DNA from: Lingula anatina
Taxonomy: Eukaryota > Brachiopoda > Lingulata > Lingulida > Lingulidae
Assembly (NCBI RefSeq): GCF_001039355.2
Contig: NW_019775158.1
Span: forward strand, 1 to 34,458
Direction of reading: 5' to 3'
Length of the DNA: 34,458 bases
Positions 10,201 to 24,200 of the stretch are shown here, in pieces. Numbering within the stretch: position 1 is the stretch's first letter; every line of letters begins with the position of its first letter. A model generated the notes under the pieces. The model saw only the letters and a program-made list of their open reading frames with translations, was not told where the DNA came from and did not search any database. Made by a program: the position numbers and the translations under genes.

Positions 10201-13200
10201 ATGTCTGACCACGAAGAACTAGAAGGGTGCCCTACTGAAGAAGAAGAAGAAGAGCACTCGGGGTCAGCATCTCCGGTCTCCGTAGAGTCGGTCAACGAAG
10301 AATATTTATGCACCCTCTGCGAAGAGAAGTTTAACCAGCCCAGACTGCTGTCATGTCTGCACACGTTCTGTTTGCCGTGTCTGGAGAAACTGACCAAGGA
10401 TCCGGAGACCGACGAGCCTTTGGAGGCCATCACTTGCCCATTGTGCAAACAGGAGACCAAAATCCCAGCCAAGGGTTGCGAGGAACTGAGCCAGGACCTG
10501 GTGATGGTCAACCTACTGGACATGTCGGCCATTGAGAACATGCAAATCGTCTGCACCAGTTGCAAGGCCAAGGAGAAGGCAGTTGCTCGTTGCAGCGATT
10601 GTGCCAATTTTCTCTGTCCAAACTGCGTCACTGCCCACCAGTACATGAGATGTTTTGAGAATCACAAGGTAGATTTTACTTCTGTTCTTCTTAAATTTCC
10701 ATTTTTGGGTTATTGGTGGACAACATCACAGTTCGAAAAATTGATAATAGCTTAAGCAAATGGATAAATTTATTTCAGGGTTTTCTATGATGAAGCCTAA
10801 AAGCTTGCTGCTGTTGTCCCTGTGATCAATATTTTTTGATTAATGTGATAATTTCCAATTCCCTCCCAAGTTAAATTAGTGCCATTTAATTTGTGATATT
10901 GGAAAGTGACAATCAAAATCGGCATGTGTTTAAGTGTAAGGCTTGCTTAGTGCAGGATTTCTCATAACAGTTCGTTAGCAGTTCTCTAGTTGTCCTGAAA
11001 ATAGACAGAAGATAATAGATTATCCACAGCTGGCTTGATGATAAATGTACAGGAGATAATTGATGAACAAAAGGAATGAGAGTAATTTATCTCTGTTTCT
11101 CTTCAGACATACAGAAACCCATGCTGTAGCCAAATGTTCAACTGTCTTGAGTGCCTATAGATCTCCTTTGAAAATCTCTGTTGCTAGTCTGTTGTTGTTG
11201 CCATGGCATATGGCAATAACTTATTTTTCCTTACCTTAATGATTGTTCATGTAATAAGCCTCATTTTCATCAAAATGTATGTAATTGAATTCCTTAAGAA
11301 GCATTCATACAGATTTGTCTGGAAAAACAAGATAATGGGCCCTGTAATTTAAGATGGAATTAGAAAGTATGCTATTGTGTATGAAACAATGTTTTCTACA
11401 TTGTGAACATTGAAAAATAACACTGTTCCGCTGAAGGAAAAAATTCTCCGCTGTGGCTCCAAAGTGAAACTGTTTACGTTCATATTATTTCCATGGAAAG
11501 GTGTAAGATCATTTGTATGAAAGGAAAGCTGATATTATTTCCATGGAAAGGTGTAAGATCATTCATATGAAAGGAAAGCTGATTGCAGTGTGATAAGTCA
11601 TCAATGTTCAGTTGCATTGTATAACAGTTAAGATTTTTTACACGTTTAATTAGTGTATTATATTGTCTTTGAAATGTTAGTAATTAAACAGAGATGAGAT
11701 TGATTATATGATGACTCTGACAGTTTTTTTCCCAGTAACCTCCAGATTGTAATAAATATAAAGTAATGCTAAAGGTAGTTTTGTTGGACACTTATTTTCA
11801 TGATTACATATATTTACAGGTGGTTTCATTTGAAGATATTCAAAGTGGAGAAGAGGGGCCTGTGATTCATAAGCCATTGTTCTGTGAAATACATCCAGTG
11901 GAAGGGATGAAGTACTTCTGTAATACTTGCCAGGTAGGTAATGAGGTTTTTTTATTGCTTTCTAGGCACTCCTGTGTGTGATTTCAGGAACATCCTCAAT
12001 ATAGTTTTGGTTTTGTTGTTCATTGCTTTTTGTCAATTCATTTTTTTAAAAAATGAGAAATACTTTGATCAATGACTTCCCATGGAAAACATTTGCTTAA
12101 CTTGCATTTTATATTGTTATACTTGAGCATTTGAACATTTAACGAGTTATGTAAAAGATTTTAAATGAAGGCAAGTAAAAAAAAAAAAATACAGAAAAAT
12201 CAATGTAGACAACCTTCAGTCTGTGTCTGTGCTGGGGAAAGTATTGATTCAAAGTTGATGCAATGGAATCTCAGAGACATGATTTAAGACCTTAAGACCC
12301 TGTCTGACATTGCGTATGTTTTTTTTTTTTTCAGACTCCCATCTGTAATGAATGCATGGTGACCAATCAACACCAGGGACATCAGATTGACAGAATCGGG
12401 AACGGTGATGAGAAACATTCTGAAGAATTGAAAAATCTGATGTCAGAATGCAAAGGAAAGGTCAGTATTTGTGAGCTTGATTTTAAAGTAAATAAATTAC
12501 AAATAATAACCTTGATTTTCAGCTTGTTGGAGATCATTTGCCACCAGTGTGGAAAAAAATGAAAAAGTTCTGAGCAAGCAGTCGAGATAAGTATGAGATG
12601 GTGTTTATTTAGCTGGTCTAAGGGGAAAATTGTTTAATGGAGAGTTATGGTTTAGTGAGAGCAGCATGTGCCAATTTAGAAAGAACATATACTTAATTTG
12701 CCATTATGTTGTTTAAGGTTTCATTCTGTGAGGAGGCTTCTGCCAGTTTGGAAAACCACTTGTCTGATCTTCAGAATGCCAGGGACAATGCGAGAGACCT
12801 GGTGAAGGAGACATTCCAGAGTTACAAGGCCATTCTAGAGAAGAGACAGGTATTTGAGATCAAAATTTATAAGAACCTATTTTAACATTTTGTTAGAGGA
12901 CAATGAACCATCAATTTATGTACTTGTCAATCAGATAGAAAGATAAATGGTTTAATTTCACTAATTGCCTTTTATGCTACAGGAGAGTTTGTTGGAAGAA
13001 GTGGAAAAGTTGCACAAGTCTCAAGAGCTGAAAGTCATGGACGTGTTTCACAATGTAGAGAAGACCATTGAGAAGATTGATGATGGCTGCAAGTTCACAG
13101 AGAGAGTGCTAAAATACGGCAACACAATTGAGATCCTGTGCATGAAGAGACAGATTACATCTCAGTTGCTGTCTTTGATCAACAACACTCCCAACCCCGA

Positions 13201-16200
13201 CATCAGCGTGAAGATTGAATTTGAGACTGATGCAGAGAAATTTGAGCAAGCTGTGAAGGAACACTTTGGGCATTTGAAGGAAGACCAGCCTGCACCAGCT
13301 GTGGTAAGTATGCCTTTGTGAAAAAAATCCTCTCAGTGGAAGAAAGCTTAGTGGAATTGAAGGTGGTCAAATTATTAAAGCACATATAATGTCTGAATAA
13401 ATGGTCTCATTAAATTGATTCGATATTTTATTGCAGGAAATGACAATTTTCAATAATTACATTTCTCTTCTTTTGTGTTCAGACTCAGCATCAGCAGTCT
13501 CCTACATCTCACCAGTCTTCATTTGAGAACGAAGGCTTCATGTTGCCACCAGGTGTCCTCAGCCCAGAGAATCCTGGGATACCCCCAGTGACTCCACATT
13601 CAGAGTACAGCACGTCATCCTTTGGGCTGTCCAGTGTTTCCTTGGCTGCGTCCATCTCCAGCATGAGTTCAATGCAATCCATGCCTAGCACATCACTGTC
13701 GGAGCGCAGCATTTCTCGCAACTCCCAGAGCCCAGCCATGTCTGACAGCGGAGTGTCTGTGGACACTGGCAGCAGCGGCAGTGGAAGCAACACTCCACTC
13801 ATAAATCTTGCCGCACTGGCCAAGTTGGGCACTGTTAGTGTCAATAACTTAGGTGGGTTGATAGATTTTTTGTACGGTAAACATTTGAAGACAATTTGTT
13901 TGGCAAAAACTTATCATAAAGAGTATGCTAGGTGATTTAAAGTATACAATTGTTATTAACAGTTTTTATGAAACCCTGAATGACAGGCTTCTTTTTCCCT
14001 TTCACTGGTTTTTTTATGCCTAAGTAATTTGTGTGTATATCTTCTCAGGTCAAATTACCCTGAATGGTCAAGTGGTTCCTGGGCTCAACGTGAACAACGT
14101 GACTGGACTTCCTGGTCACTCAGCTGTGGGACTGGCCGCCAGGGGGACTTCACAGATTGGACAAGGAGACACTGGTGAGAGATACCATTGAACTTTATTT
14201 TGATTGGCATGTTTTCAAGGCCCTTTTCTCAAAAATGTTTTTTACTGAGACATATTTTTAGTAATTTGTGTTAATTTTTTTTCAACTGGTCATCAGTATT
14301 GGAAAACCTGATTTAGTATTACAAAGATTTGTTGGTGGGAAATGTTGAAAACTATGTCATTGTAATAGATAAGGGTACTTCTTTGATCTTGATTTTGTTG
14401 GTTGCTTCTTTGTTGTCTTGTTATTTCAATGTTTTACTTACATGTTATTGTTTGGAAACCCAAGTCACATTTGTTACATTGGGTTCTACCTCTAACCAAT
14501 ATTCAAGTTTGATGATACCCTCATGCTTAAAATATTAAAGGGTGCTTTTAACCTGAAATATTGGTACATTTTCTTGCAAGTTTTCCTGTGTTACCAAACA
14601 GGATGCTCAAATACAAGGACATTTAAGCATTCTGAAAACTAGTGTTATCATATAATTGTAAAAGTTTTTTGTGGCTTTGTTTGTTGCGTTTATTGTTAAA
14701 TACTAGAACGGAACATTTATGCTGGTTGGAACAAAACAAAAAAATCCATGCCAGGAACATCCGCCTACATGATAATAACATCAACATGTTTGTGTAACAT
14801 TTGTGAGGGCGCTCTGTCTGTGTCCTTGACGCTTGTCCCAAATTATTTTGGTGTCTGGTCGCCACCTGCATCAGCACTCTCTTGTCATTCTCTATAATGC
14901 ATGATAACACAGGTGTTTAAAGTTCTGAATTCCAGATTTTAAGCTGAAAGTTAAAAGTGTACTTGTTTTTCATGTATCCATAGGTTCTGGTGTTGGCCAT
15001 TTTGAACAGCAAACGAGTGGCCAGGGGTCCCGTTCTAATTCCCCACATATAGACAACCTCGCGAACATTCTGAGTCAGCTTACACCGCAGCCCAACAGTT
15101 TTGACCCGGCCCTTCTTGGCAGTGCAACCTCTGGTGGGGGTAACTCAAATCTCTTCTTGTCTGGTTTAGGCCTGCCACCCCCTCTCCCCGGGGGGATGAT
15201 GCACCCACCTCCATCCACCCCAACTGGACTGCCATCGTCCAATTCGTCGGGGTCGCGTTCCACCACCCCAAGTCTTGAGAACTTGGCTGGGTTGCTCTCA
15301 CCTTCGCCCCAGTTGAACGGACTTGGGGCTTTTGGAAACCCCCTCGGCCCAAACTCTGGCCTAGGAAATGTGATGGCCCAGCCACCAGGTAGGTTTTCAT
15401 GGCCTGGAGATTTGTACCCCCAATTGTCGTTACGTTAAATGCTAACATTTCAAGTTAAGGTTGTAAATTTATTTGTTAAAATACTAAAAGTATGTTTTGT
15501 TGTTTAGAACTAACATTTACACACGTGGAATTATGATTTCATTAATAAGCATACAATGGCTAAGCTTCACAATTGAAAGCTTGCTACAATGCAGCCAACT
15601 TTGTCAGAAGAAAATGCTCTTGTATTATAAATGTGGAAAGGTTTGGCAAACGATTTTGAAAAAAAAAAAAAAAAAAGACTTTTCTTGGCTTCATGAATTT
15701 GATGACTGCTGTACACAATGAGGAATGTGTATACTTAGAAATACGATTTCCAGGAATACCTATCACTGGTAATGGGGGCGGTGCAGGATCTGGCGCTGTA
15801 AACCCACACCCACCTTTTCCTGTCAGAGCTTCGGGGAAGATGTCTGCTATGCAAATAAGGTATGTACAGGTTGAGAATGAGCTAAGGGCCAGGTAACTTT
15901 TTCCAGAGATCAATTACTAACTGGCTAATTTTTGTACATTTATTTCTCTGGTTGAGAGACTCCTTAGACAAGCAGAGACAATCCAGCTGTCTTGCTATAC
16001 TTTTTCTAATGATGATGCAAACTATTCTCTACATACGCTGTACACAATATATGTCATATTAACTAGACACCTTTACACAAAACTGAGACTGATTTTAACT
16101 TAGAGAGATGAAGCCAAAGTGACTTTTACATTTGAAAATGTCCTCTGAAACTTGATTAGAGATTCTGGTTATATGGTTTTATTCAGATACCTAAAATTCA

Positions 16201-19056
16201 CCAAATTTTTATATAATTTGATTAAAAATAGGAATTTTCTGTAATGTAGTTTGGTCATGAAATCACCACCATGACAGCCATAAGATTTTTTTAAAAAATA
16301 CTAAAATTAATATGACTGATGCCATCATCAATATTATTTAGTCACAGACCTCAACTTTTCACTTACTAGACTAAGTAGCAATAAGTTGAGACATGAATAA
16401 CAAACAAAGTATGAATTTAAAGTAGGGATATTAATAGATATAATAATAGACAGTAAATATTTTCCTTGGCTACAGTTGCCATAGTTATAAACCAAAACCT
16501 CTTTATGTTCAGCATAACCAAGATATGTGTTAATATTACCACAGAAACCCAATTTGTGCTATCTGAACCTCAGTGTGTCTGGACCACACTGGTGGGACAA
16601 TGTGATATAGGTTGGCAGTTGCACTGCAAGAAATTGTTGACCACAACCTGTCTGCGGTCTGCTAGCCCTGAAGTGTAGATGAGGTTATTTGATAATGTGA
16701 TAGTTTTTTTTTTTTTTTTTTTTTTTGCATTGTATGTCCAGTCATGTTATATGTGGCTTAAATGCAATGTTGGACTTTCTTATTTGCTTATTTTCTGTAT
16801 TGGTGCGATGGTTTGTACATAAATGTTGAAACTACTCCACCAGCTTGGGTCTATGGATTAATGTAAAATTAAAAGAAAAAGAAAAAAAAAACAGTTGCAT
16901 TTATATCATCCTTTCTAGGTGCAAGTTTGGTCAGCTTGGGCCAGGCAAAGGGCAGTTCAATTCTCCTCACGGATTCTGTCTTGGAGCAGACGAAGACATT
17001 GTTGTGGCTGACACAAACAATCATCGCATACAAGTATTTGAGAAAACTGGCGAATTCAAATACCAGTTTGGCATACCAGGTTAGTGGGCCAGCATAATGA
17101 TTCTTTTCAATTGATGGAAATTGTTGATTTTACAGATGCTGTACTTTTTCAAGGCCATAAATTCTTAAGATACGAATATTCTGATTGAGGGGTAGCAAAA
17201 TAGGAAAGCAGGCTATCTTATCGATGTGTTCAGTACCATGTAAGCACTGTAAATACTGGATAGAATATATGATTTTTGATGATTTTGAAATTATTTATCT
17301 AAAAGGTTGATAACTTTTCCCCATTGTTAAGATAAATGCACTTCACTAAAAGATTTGTCAACAAATAATAGTGTGTAAAGTAAAACCTTTCATTAAAAAA
17401 CTGCAGTATGTAAAAGTGTTAATCTGAATCTTTCCCTTTCCCCCACAGGAGATAGTCTGCTAGTTGGCTATGCACTGAACATATATATATTTGCTCTGGC
17501 ATACTTTGGATGACAATTTTGATAACATACTGTCATATGCAGTTCACTTACTCTAGCCTGAAAGTGAATGCAGATATCCTTCAGAATTTACATAACTGTT
17601 CAAAAGATGATATATTGACCTGCAAGAGTAAAGACTGTTTATCATTGCAGTCACCATTTATATTAATCTCCGGAGCTATGACATATGCTTGCTATGTGCT
17701 TCTGTGATTAGAATAATAAATTTGGTGCCTGTGGCTGAAAGATGATAAAATTTTGCATTCAGGGCGTGAAGAAGGTCAGCTGTGGTACCCCCGCAAGGTC
17801 GCTGTCATGCGCAGCACTGGAAAGTATGTCGTTTGCGACCGAGGCAACGAGCGTTCGCGCATGCAAATATTCACCAAGAGTGGGCACTTTATCAAGAAGA
17901 TTGCCATTCGATACATTGACATTGTTGCGGGTTTGGCCATAACCCAACAAGGTTAGAGAATATTAATTGCAACTGTCTTCTTAGTATTATGAACTGAACA
18001 TTGATATCCACAGAGATGTAGTTGTATTGATGTAAATCTTTATTTATTTATTTATTGTATATCAATTATTTTACAATCTGAGTTAATGAAAATAATAGAT
18101 TTTTCAAATAGTTGGTATTTATTTGTCTGAATTGATTGAAACAAATATTGTGTCAATGATTGTGTCAGTGAATGAGGACGTAAAGTTTACAAAATACTGA
18201 CGTCTTTTTTAAATGTCCATTAATAGCCATCCTTTTAAAAATGTTGCATTAATTTATCTACAGGCTACATAGTTGCTGTGGACAGTGTGTCTCCCACTGT
18301 GTTTGTGATTTCTGAGGGCGGGGATTTGGTGAAATGGTTTGATTGCAGTGACTACATGAGAGAGCCCTCGGACATTGCCATCAGCGGCAAGGAGTATTTT
18401 GTTTGTGACTTCAAGGTGAGGTTTTCTCAGTGGTTAAGTAAGCTAAGATTTATATGATGTGTAGATATTTTGTGGATGTTAGAGAGAGAGAGAGTTGCCT
18501 TGAAAAGAAAATTTCTTTGATCATTTTATGGGTTTCAGTGGAATTTTTTTGAAAGTATAGCATAGAATTGTCATTTCACAACTTTTTCCCTGATAATATC
18601 CTTGCCTTTCCTCAAATAATTTTACCATCTCTGTTTTTTGTAATTAAAAAGAGTTAAGCGGTGCTTTGTATGTTATTGTAATTATACAGGATTGAAATGA
18701 AAGCGGTTTATGTACTTTAAGTTTAAGGTGATTTGTTTCTACTTAAGGGTCATTGTGTGGTGGTGTTTAATGAAGACGGCCAGTTCATGCGTCGTATCGG
18801 TTGTGAGAACATCACCAACTACCCCAACGGAATTGACATCAGTGATGCCGGCGATGTCTTGGTGGGAGATAGCCATGGCAACCGTTTCCATGTGGCAGTG
18901 TTCCAGCGCGATGGCTCTCTTATTGGCGAATTTGAGTGCCCCTATGTCAAGGTCAGCCGCTGCTGTGGATTGAAGATCACCTCCGAAGGATATGTGGTAA
19001 CCCTGGCCAAGAACAACCACCATGTTTTGGTTCTGAATACCCTGTACATTACTTAA
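10201..19056 (+). CDS. mei-P26: TRIM-NHL protein, Mei-P26 type (RING, two B-boxes, coiled coil, NHL)
   Basis: Thirteen coding exons: 10201-10668, 11820-11933, 12335-12460, 12718-12849, 12983-13303, 13483-13852, 14049-14174, 14984-15388, 15754-15859, 16919-17079, 17763-17951, 18264-18415, 18748-19056. They total 2979 nt, 992 residues, with all junctions GT-AG and phase-consistent. An acidic start is followed by a C3HC4 RING (C37, C40, C52, H54, C57, C60, C79, C82), B-box 1 (C118-H155), B-box 2 (C178-H210), a coiled coil (about 215-330), a Ser/Gly/Pro-rich linker (about 388-720) and a six-bladed NHL propeller (724-992, ending [10 protein letters not shown]). An in-frame TAA at 10165-10167, just after the acceptor, fixes the ATG at 10201. 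Family members are E3 ligases and NHL-domain RNA-binding translational repressors that act in germline and neural differentiation, often with the miRNA machinery. Brat is less likely because fly Brat lacks the RING and its blades read differently. The TRIM-NHL class is certain, the Mei-P26 subtype likely. Confidence 0.9.
11482..11581. repeat. Tandem duplication of a 50-bp unit
   Basis: Two adjacent 50-bp copies (11482-11531, 11532-11581) starting ATATTATTTCCATGG differ at two bases (ATTTGTATGA versus ATTCATATGA). They lie in the first coding-gene intron of the TRIM-NHL gene, far from both splice sites. Likely a young local duplication. Confidence 0.93.
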
Positions 19057-19801
19057 AGCAAGGATTTTACTGTGTTTTTTATTCAGTTTGTTGATTATTT
19101 GATTTTTCGGGATGGGGCACTTTTTGTATAGGTTTACATTTTGCTTCCAGGCTTGTGGAAAGTTTTTGGAAGTTGATAAGCATAATCCATGGTGGCTGCA
19201 TGGTGTGCAGCTCCCTTAAGCATTGTGAACTGTGAGCGAATAAGGAAAAGCTGGTAAACTTGCAAATGATTAGTCCTTGGTACATGATATAGCTAATTGG
19301 TATCAAGGTTAGCAATTGGATAACAAAATCCAATTTATGAGTGATTTTTTTTTTTTTTTTTTTTTTTTAATTTTAGAATCAGACGGTGACAGAATGTTTA
19401 TTTACTCCTATTATGATAATATACTACCTTTATGATCTCTAAAGTTTCTTTACAGAAGCTACGAAACAAAAAATTGACTTTACTAACACTTTGTATACAT
19501 ACATATAACTAATCTGGACTTCTACAAATCATTCTGTTGATTATTATTATTAGAGGTTCTATGTTCTAATTTTATGTTTGTATTATTTGCTTACTCATTT
19601 ACATTACATATTATATATTACTCCAGTTTTCAAAAAGTTTAGGTAGATGCATATACAAAGAAAAAACAATGGAGACACTGGTGCAATGGAGTATTCTGAT
19701 ATTCAGGCCATATTATTCTAGTGTACATTACATTGGGGTTAAGGACCGAGTCTCAGCTGTTTCTATGAGCATTCAACTGATGTGTTTCTGTTCATTATCA
19801 A

Positions 19802-19807
19802 AATAAA
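19802..19807 (+). terminator. mei-P26: Proximal poly(A) signal of the TRIM-NHL gene
   Basis: AATAAA about 745 bases after the stop codon; a T/G-containing stretch (AAAGTTTGTAATTGGGT) follows. A plausible short-isoform end. Confidence 0.45.
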
Positions 19808-21218
19808 GCATAAAGTTTGTAATTGGGTCAAGGCTAAAAAGTCGGCGTACAAACCTTTATTGATGTTTAATTAGTCTTGATTATAGGGCAGCATATGTAG
19901 AGTTTTCTATTGATACATCAGTTAAGACGCGTATGAAATGTACCAAAATTTTACATTCATTTATGAGTAGGAAGACAAAAATTGCTAAAAGTGTTTAAGG
20001 GATATGTATTTTGATTGTTTTACCTTGTGTCAATAGTGTACTGTGATCTACCACTGCTGAGGGTACTTCTTATGGCTCTGCACTGCCCCATGGCTGGGGA
20101 ACTGATAAAAAATAGAACATGAAAAACATCTTTTTAAAGAAATACTGATATACAAAAAGGTCGAGAAGGATTCCACATAAACACTTAGAAAGAATTTATA
20201 TATATCTTTTATGTAAATACATACCATGTGTCAGTATGTTGAAGTCAAAAATGTTTGGTAAGCAAAAACATTGGCACAAAAAGTATGAATGGAAATCGGA
20301 GGACCTTGATTATTTTTACCTTGCTTGGTTGAGGTCTAAATTTATTTTTTGATTTAGTATATAGATAAAAGTCTGTGATAACACAAAGAAGTAGCTTAGT
20401 TAACTACCCATGTTCTCTACTAAAAAGCATTTACTTCAAAATATGCTTCCCTTGTAAAGTGCAGTTGCCATATTTAAAGGTGCTAATTGTTTCATATTAA
20501 CTATGCACAAAACAATCAAATAACTTTTGTTTTAATATAAATTCTCAGGATGTGATGTTTCTCACATTTTGTTTTTGTTTTTTTTTTATTATTATAATTA
20601 TCATGATTATTTATTTATGACAATTGATCACTTTTTGTCTAACATTTTTCAAATCTTTTGTCAGTTCGGGTGAAGAAATCAGTCCTAAGTTGTTTTCTTG
20701 AGACTGAAATAAGGTACTACTTCTTCAGAAACTGATTCATCATAAGCTTGGCATTCAAAGTATGTCATGTCTTCAATAAGATTTGAGTGCCACTGAAATA
20801 ATATTACAAATATATATATAGATTTATCAAACCAGAGATTTTGGAAGGGGGTAGACTCCAAAACAACTTGTCATTAAAACTGAATTCATGATGTGCTATT
20901 TTTGCTATGAAATTTTGTTAATTTATTTGTTCTATTAGATATTAACAAATTGAAGCCCATGCTTCATCCATGGGGCAGTGTTGGAGCCATTCCTTCTTTA
21001 CGTATACAAATATATTATAATTATATGTTATACTCAGCACACTACGTGAAGTACCTAAACGTGTTTTGAAAGTTTAGAAAAATTCTTGCCTAATAGGGCG
21101 AAGCTACTTATGCAAGGGGGATGTTTATATATTAAAGTTTGTGGTCTCTGTTCTGCTGTGCATCCATATAATGCAGTGTTGTGCCAAGAAGGAAAATTCA
21201 CTTCTGGCTGTGACTTTA

Positions 21219-21297
21219 TTATTATATTTTTTATTATTTTATTTTTTTTATTTATTTATTTATTTATTTATTTTTATTTATTTATTTTTTTTTTTAT
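21219..21297. repeat. T-rich (TTTA)n block
   Basis: Roughly 80 bp of TTTA repeats interrupted by longer T runs. If the region is 3'UTR, it would read as a dense string of AUUUA / U-rich elements in the RNA. Confidence 0.93.
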
Positions 21298-24200
21298 GTT
21301 GAAATTTGCTTAGTTATGTGGATAGCACAACATTATTTGAGAACCACAGAATATGCTCAGTATCTAGTCACTACAGCATGACCAACAATTTGGATTATCG
21401 TTGTGCCTTAAGTTAACTTTTATATAGTGTTTTATGATCTGCTTTTTTCATTGTACGTATATACACTTATACATCCATAGACAGTTTATTTTTCAATTTT
21501 CATCATTGATTAACAGTATTTGAGCAATAATCCTTTACATGTTTAATAAGACAAAGGGAGAAAGTGATGTTTACAAAAAAATATTGCAGCCATATTGGAT
21601 CTTGGTTCAATTGACTTACAACATGCACACCTGAGATTTGGCAGTTTTTGTTTAGTTTTATTCAGTTTTTGGCTGTGTGATTTTAAAGGGTTTTTTTCCA
21701 TCAGACATTGCTCAGCTTTTTTATATGCCGGAGTAATGTTTGACTGGTATTACAATTTCATCCAACCATTTAGTTGGATGAAGCATTTTTGTTTGTTTGT
21801 TTAAATTCAATGATGCTTAGATTAATTAGATTTTTTTTTTAAATTAAGATGTTTGCTTTAAAGAAATAGATAGTGTTGTTATTATACTTGCTTGAAAATG
21901 CTCTACACTTATTGGGCTGTTCCATTTTCAAGGTTCAACTCTCAATGTGATTTCTATATATATATTTTTTGCTTTTTGTTGAATTTGATAATCAAGTCTT
22001 TAACTTTATATATATAACATAGCCATAATGCTTGCTGCCCATGGAACCTTCCGAACCAAGTTGAACCTGGGAAGTGGAACCCCAATTTAGTGTCTAACTG
22101 ACTCATAATTTCTAGTTGCCCACCAAGATAGTCTGTAAATGAATGTTGCAGAAACAATATTATAGAATCGATGGTGCTCCCTTTTGAGCAAAGGTTGAGG
22201 TTGGTGGTAGGGAAGGTTGCTAAGGCATAAAATTTATACAGAGAAAAAAAAACTCTTCATTGCAAGCAGAGAATTAGAATTCAGTGTTTTTAGACGACAA
22301 TCTTTCTGTTGCGTTAACTTAGCCTAACAACGAATGATTATAAGGTTTATGGTTATAATATATATTATGATTTACATTTTTCAGCTTATGTTATGAATAA
22401 AGTAATTTTTTCAAAGCACAATAAGTATTAAGAAAAAAAAAAGGAAAAAAATATTAAAAAATCAAGGAAAAAAAAAAAGAATATATGGGCAACATTATTG
22501 AAGGGTTGGGTTAAATATTTGTACATTTACTGCATTTAATGATTTTTCTCCCAGGATGCCAGAATGATTCTTTTTTCAAGATTCGCCAGCGAGTGATTTT
22601 TCTCGCAGTGTGCAGAGGGTACTGATTGTGACATGTCTATTATCATTGTATTATTATGACATTTATAGCTAGTATAGGTTTATCTTATTTAGAGCTCAGA
22701 AGAGAAGGTTCTAATCATACAGAGGGGTGTAGGTAGTATCCAGGTTGAACTGCTTTTGAATATGCTCCCTCATGTATTTTAAAATGCCACGCAGTTAGTC
22801 TTGTGTTTTTCTTCCCAAGGGCTAAGGCTGTCCATCTTGTGGGGGCACATTCAAGGCGGATACCTTGGACTAGTTCTGTGCCTTGATGTAGTAACTGTTG
22901 CCAGTCTTTCCAGCTTTAAGTCATTGCTTTGTATTGTATTGAATTGTATCGGATATTCTATATGTATACATTTAAATGTGTTAATCTGTGAATGTCAGGG
23001 AGAGGGATTTATTTTATTTTATTATTAATCTATTTTTTTAACTGGCACAGTTACTGAGACAAGGCACAGTTTTAGCTAAAAAACAAATATTTACTGTGAG
23101 AGAAATATGCACCATATTATCGACTATTGAAGCCGTAGGTCTCTGGGGTGTTATATTGTTGGGGGACGTTGGAGGGTGGTGCTTACAGGTTGTATAGACA
23201 TTGAATTTTTCCTTTATAGTCATTTTAGCAGGTATTTAACCTTTTTCTTGGTGTTAGTCTGACTTGAGTAGATCTTTTGTTGACTGTAATTTAGCAGCGT
23301 TACTAATTTCTTTCATTCAGCTTTCTTCAGTATTTAGATTTACAGAGAGAAAATTCCTTCTGACGTCATCAGTAGAACACTGAACAATGTGAAAAATAGG
23401 TGTTTTTCTTTTATTTGGTATTATGTATTCCTTTATTATTTTTGAAATACTTTACTATTAATTACACTTTTCATATACAATTATATATTTGATGATATTT
23501 TGCAATGTTATTTTTTCAAATGTTCACAGAATGCATTGGTGATTCCCTGCAGAGCTAAAGATAAAAAGAATTTATTGTGAAATCAAACAGCTCAGCATTT
23601 TCAACTTTTGAACTTTTTGCAGACTAATTGCAAATAATTCCATGTTGTTTACTTTATCAGTCCAGGTATAAGATAGATTTACATGCAAAAGAAAAATAAG
23701 CAATGGAGATTTACCTTTTTTCTTGTTTTTTTGAATGTTGATATATTTTGAGTGTTTACAGTTACATTGGCCTGTGCAGGATGTGAGGCCGTTTTTCGCC
23801 CTTTTCAAATTAATATGCTTATGATCAGAACCAAAAAGTAATCATATTTTATTTGAAGTGGTTTGTTAACCTATATCCTATAACATTTATTAATGGCATA
23901 TTAGCTTTTTTGCCATCTGTAAACAACATAGTCTCAAGTTATGGGTGTATGGTGTTCTACACTGTTGAAAATATATGAATTTAATAACTGGTATATTGAT
24001 ATTATTGAGTAATTGTTATTTAATCATAGAGTACACAGGTAATGATGTCACATGTGAAGAGTGGAGGAGTTCCGGTGACCTTTTTCAATGTAAAGAATAC
24101 AAATTACTAAAAGCATGCAATGGAGCTTAAGAAAGGTGAAGGTGAGGACTGTGTAAGAAAATCGAGGCATGATGACAAATTCATCTTTCGTCCTGTTCAA

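Noticed and set aside
13509-15448. Minus-strand and alternative-frame ORFs over the TRIM-NHL linker
   Set aside because: They are antisense or frame-shifted shadows of verified exons with splice-consistent plus-strand phase.
10201-19056. Assigning the TRIM-NHL gene to Brat
   Set aside because: An intact RING, the [11 protein letters not shown] / [13 protein letters not shown] blades and the VLVLNTLYI end do not fit what I recall of Brat; Mei-P26 type fits better. A phylogeny of NHL domains would decide.
23361-23368. Perfect CRE-like TGACGTCA
   Set aside because: Isolated in a probable 3'UTR with no promoter features nearby; an 8-mer is expected by chance at this scale.
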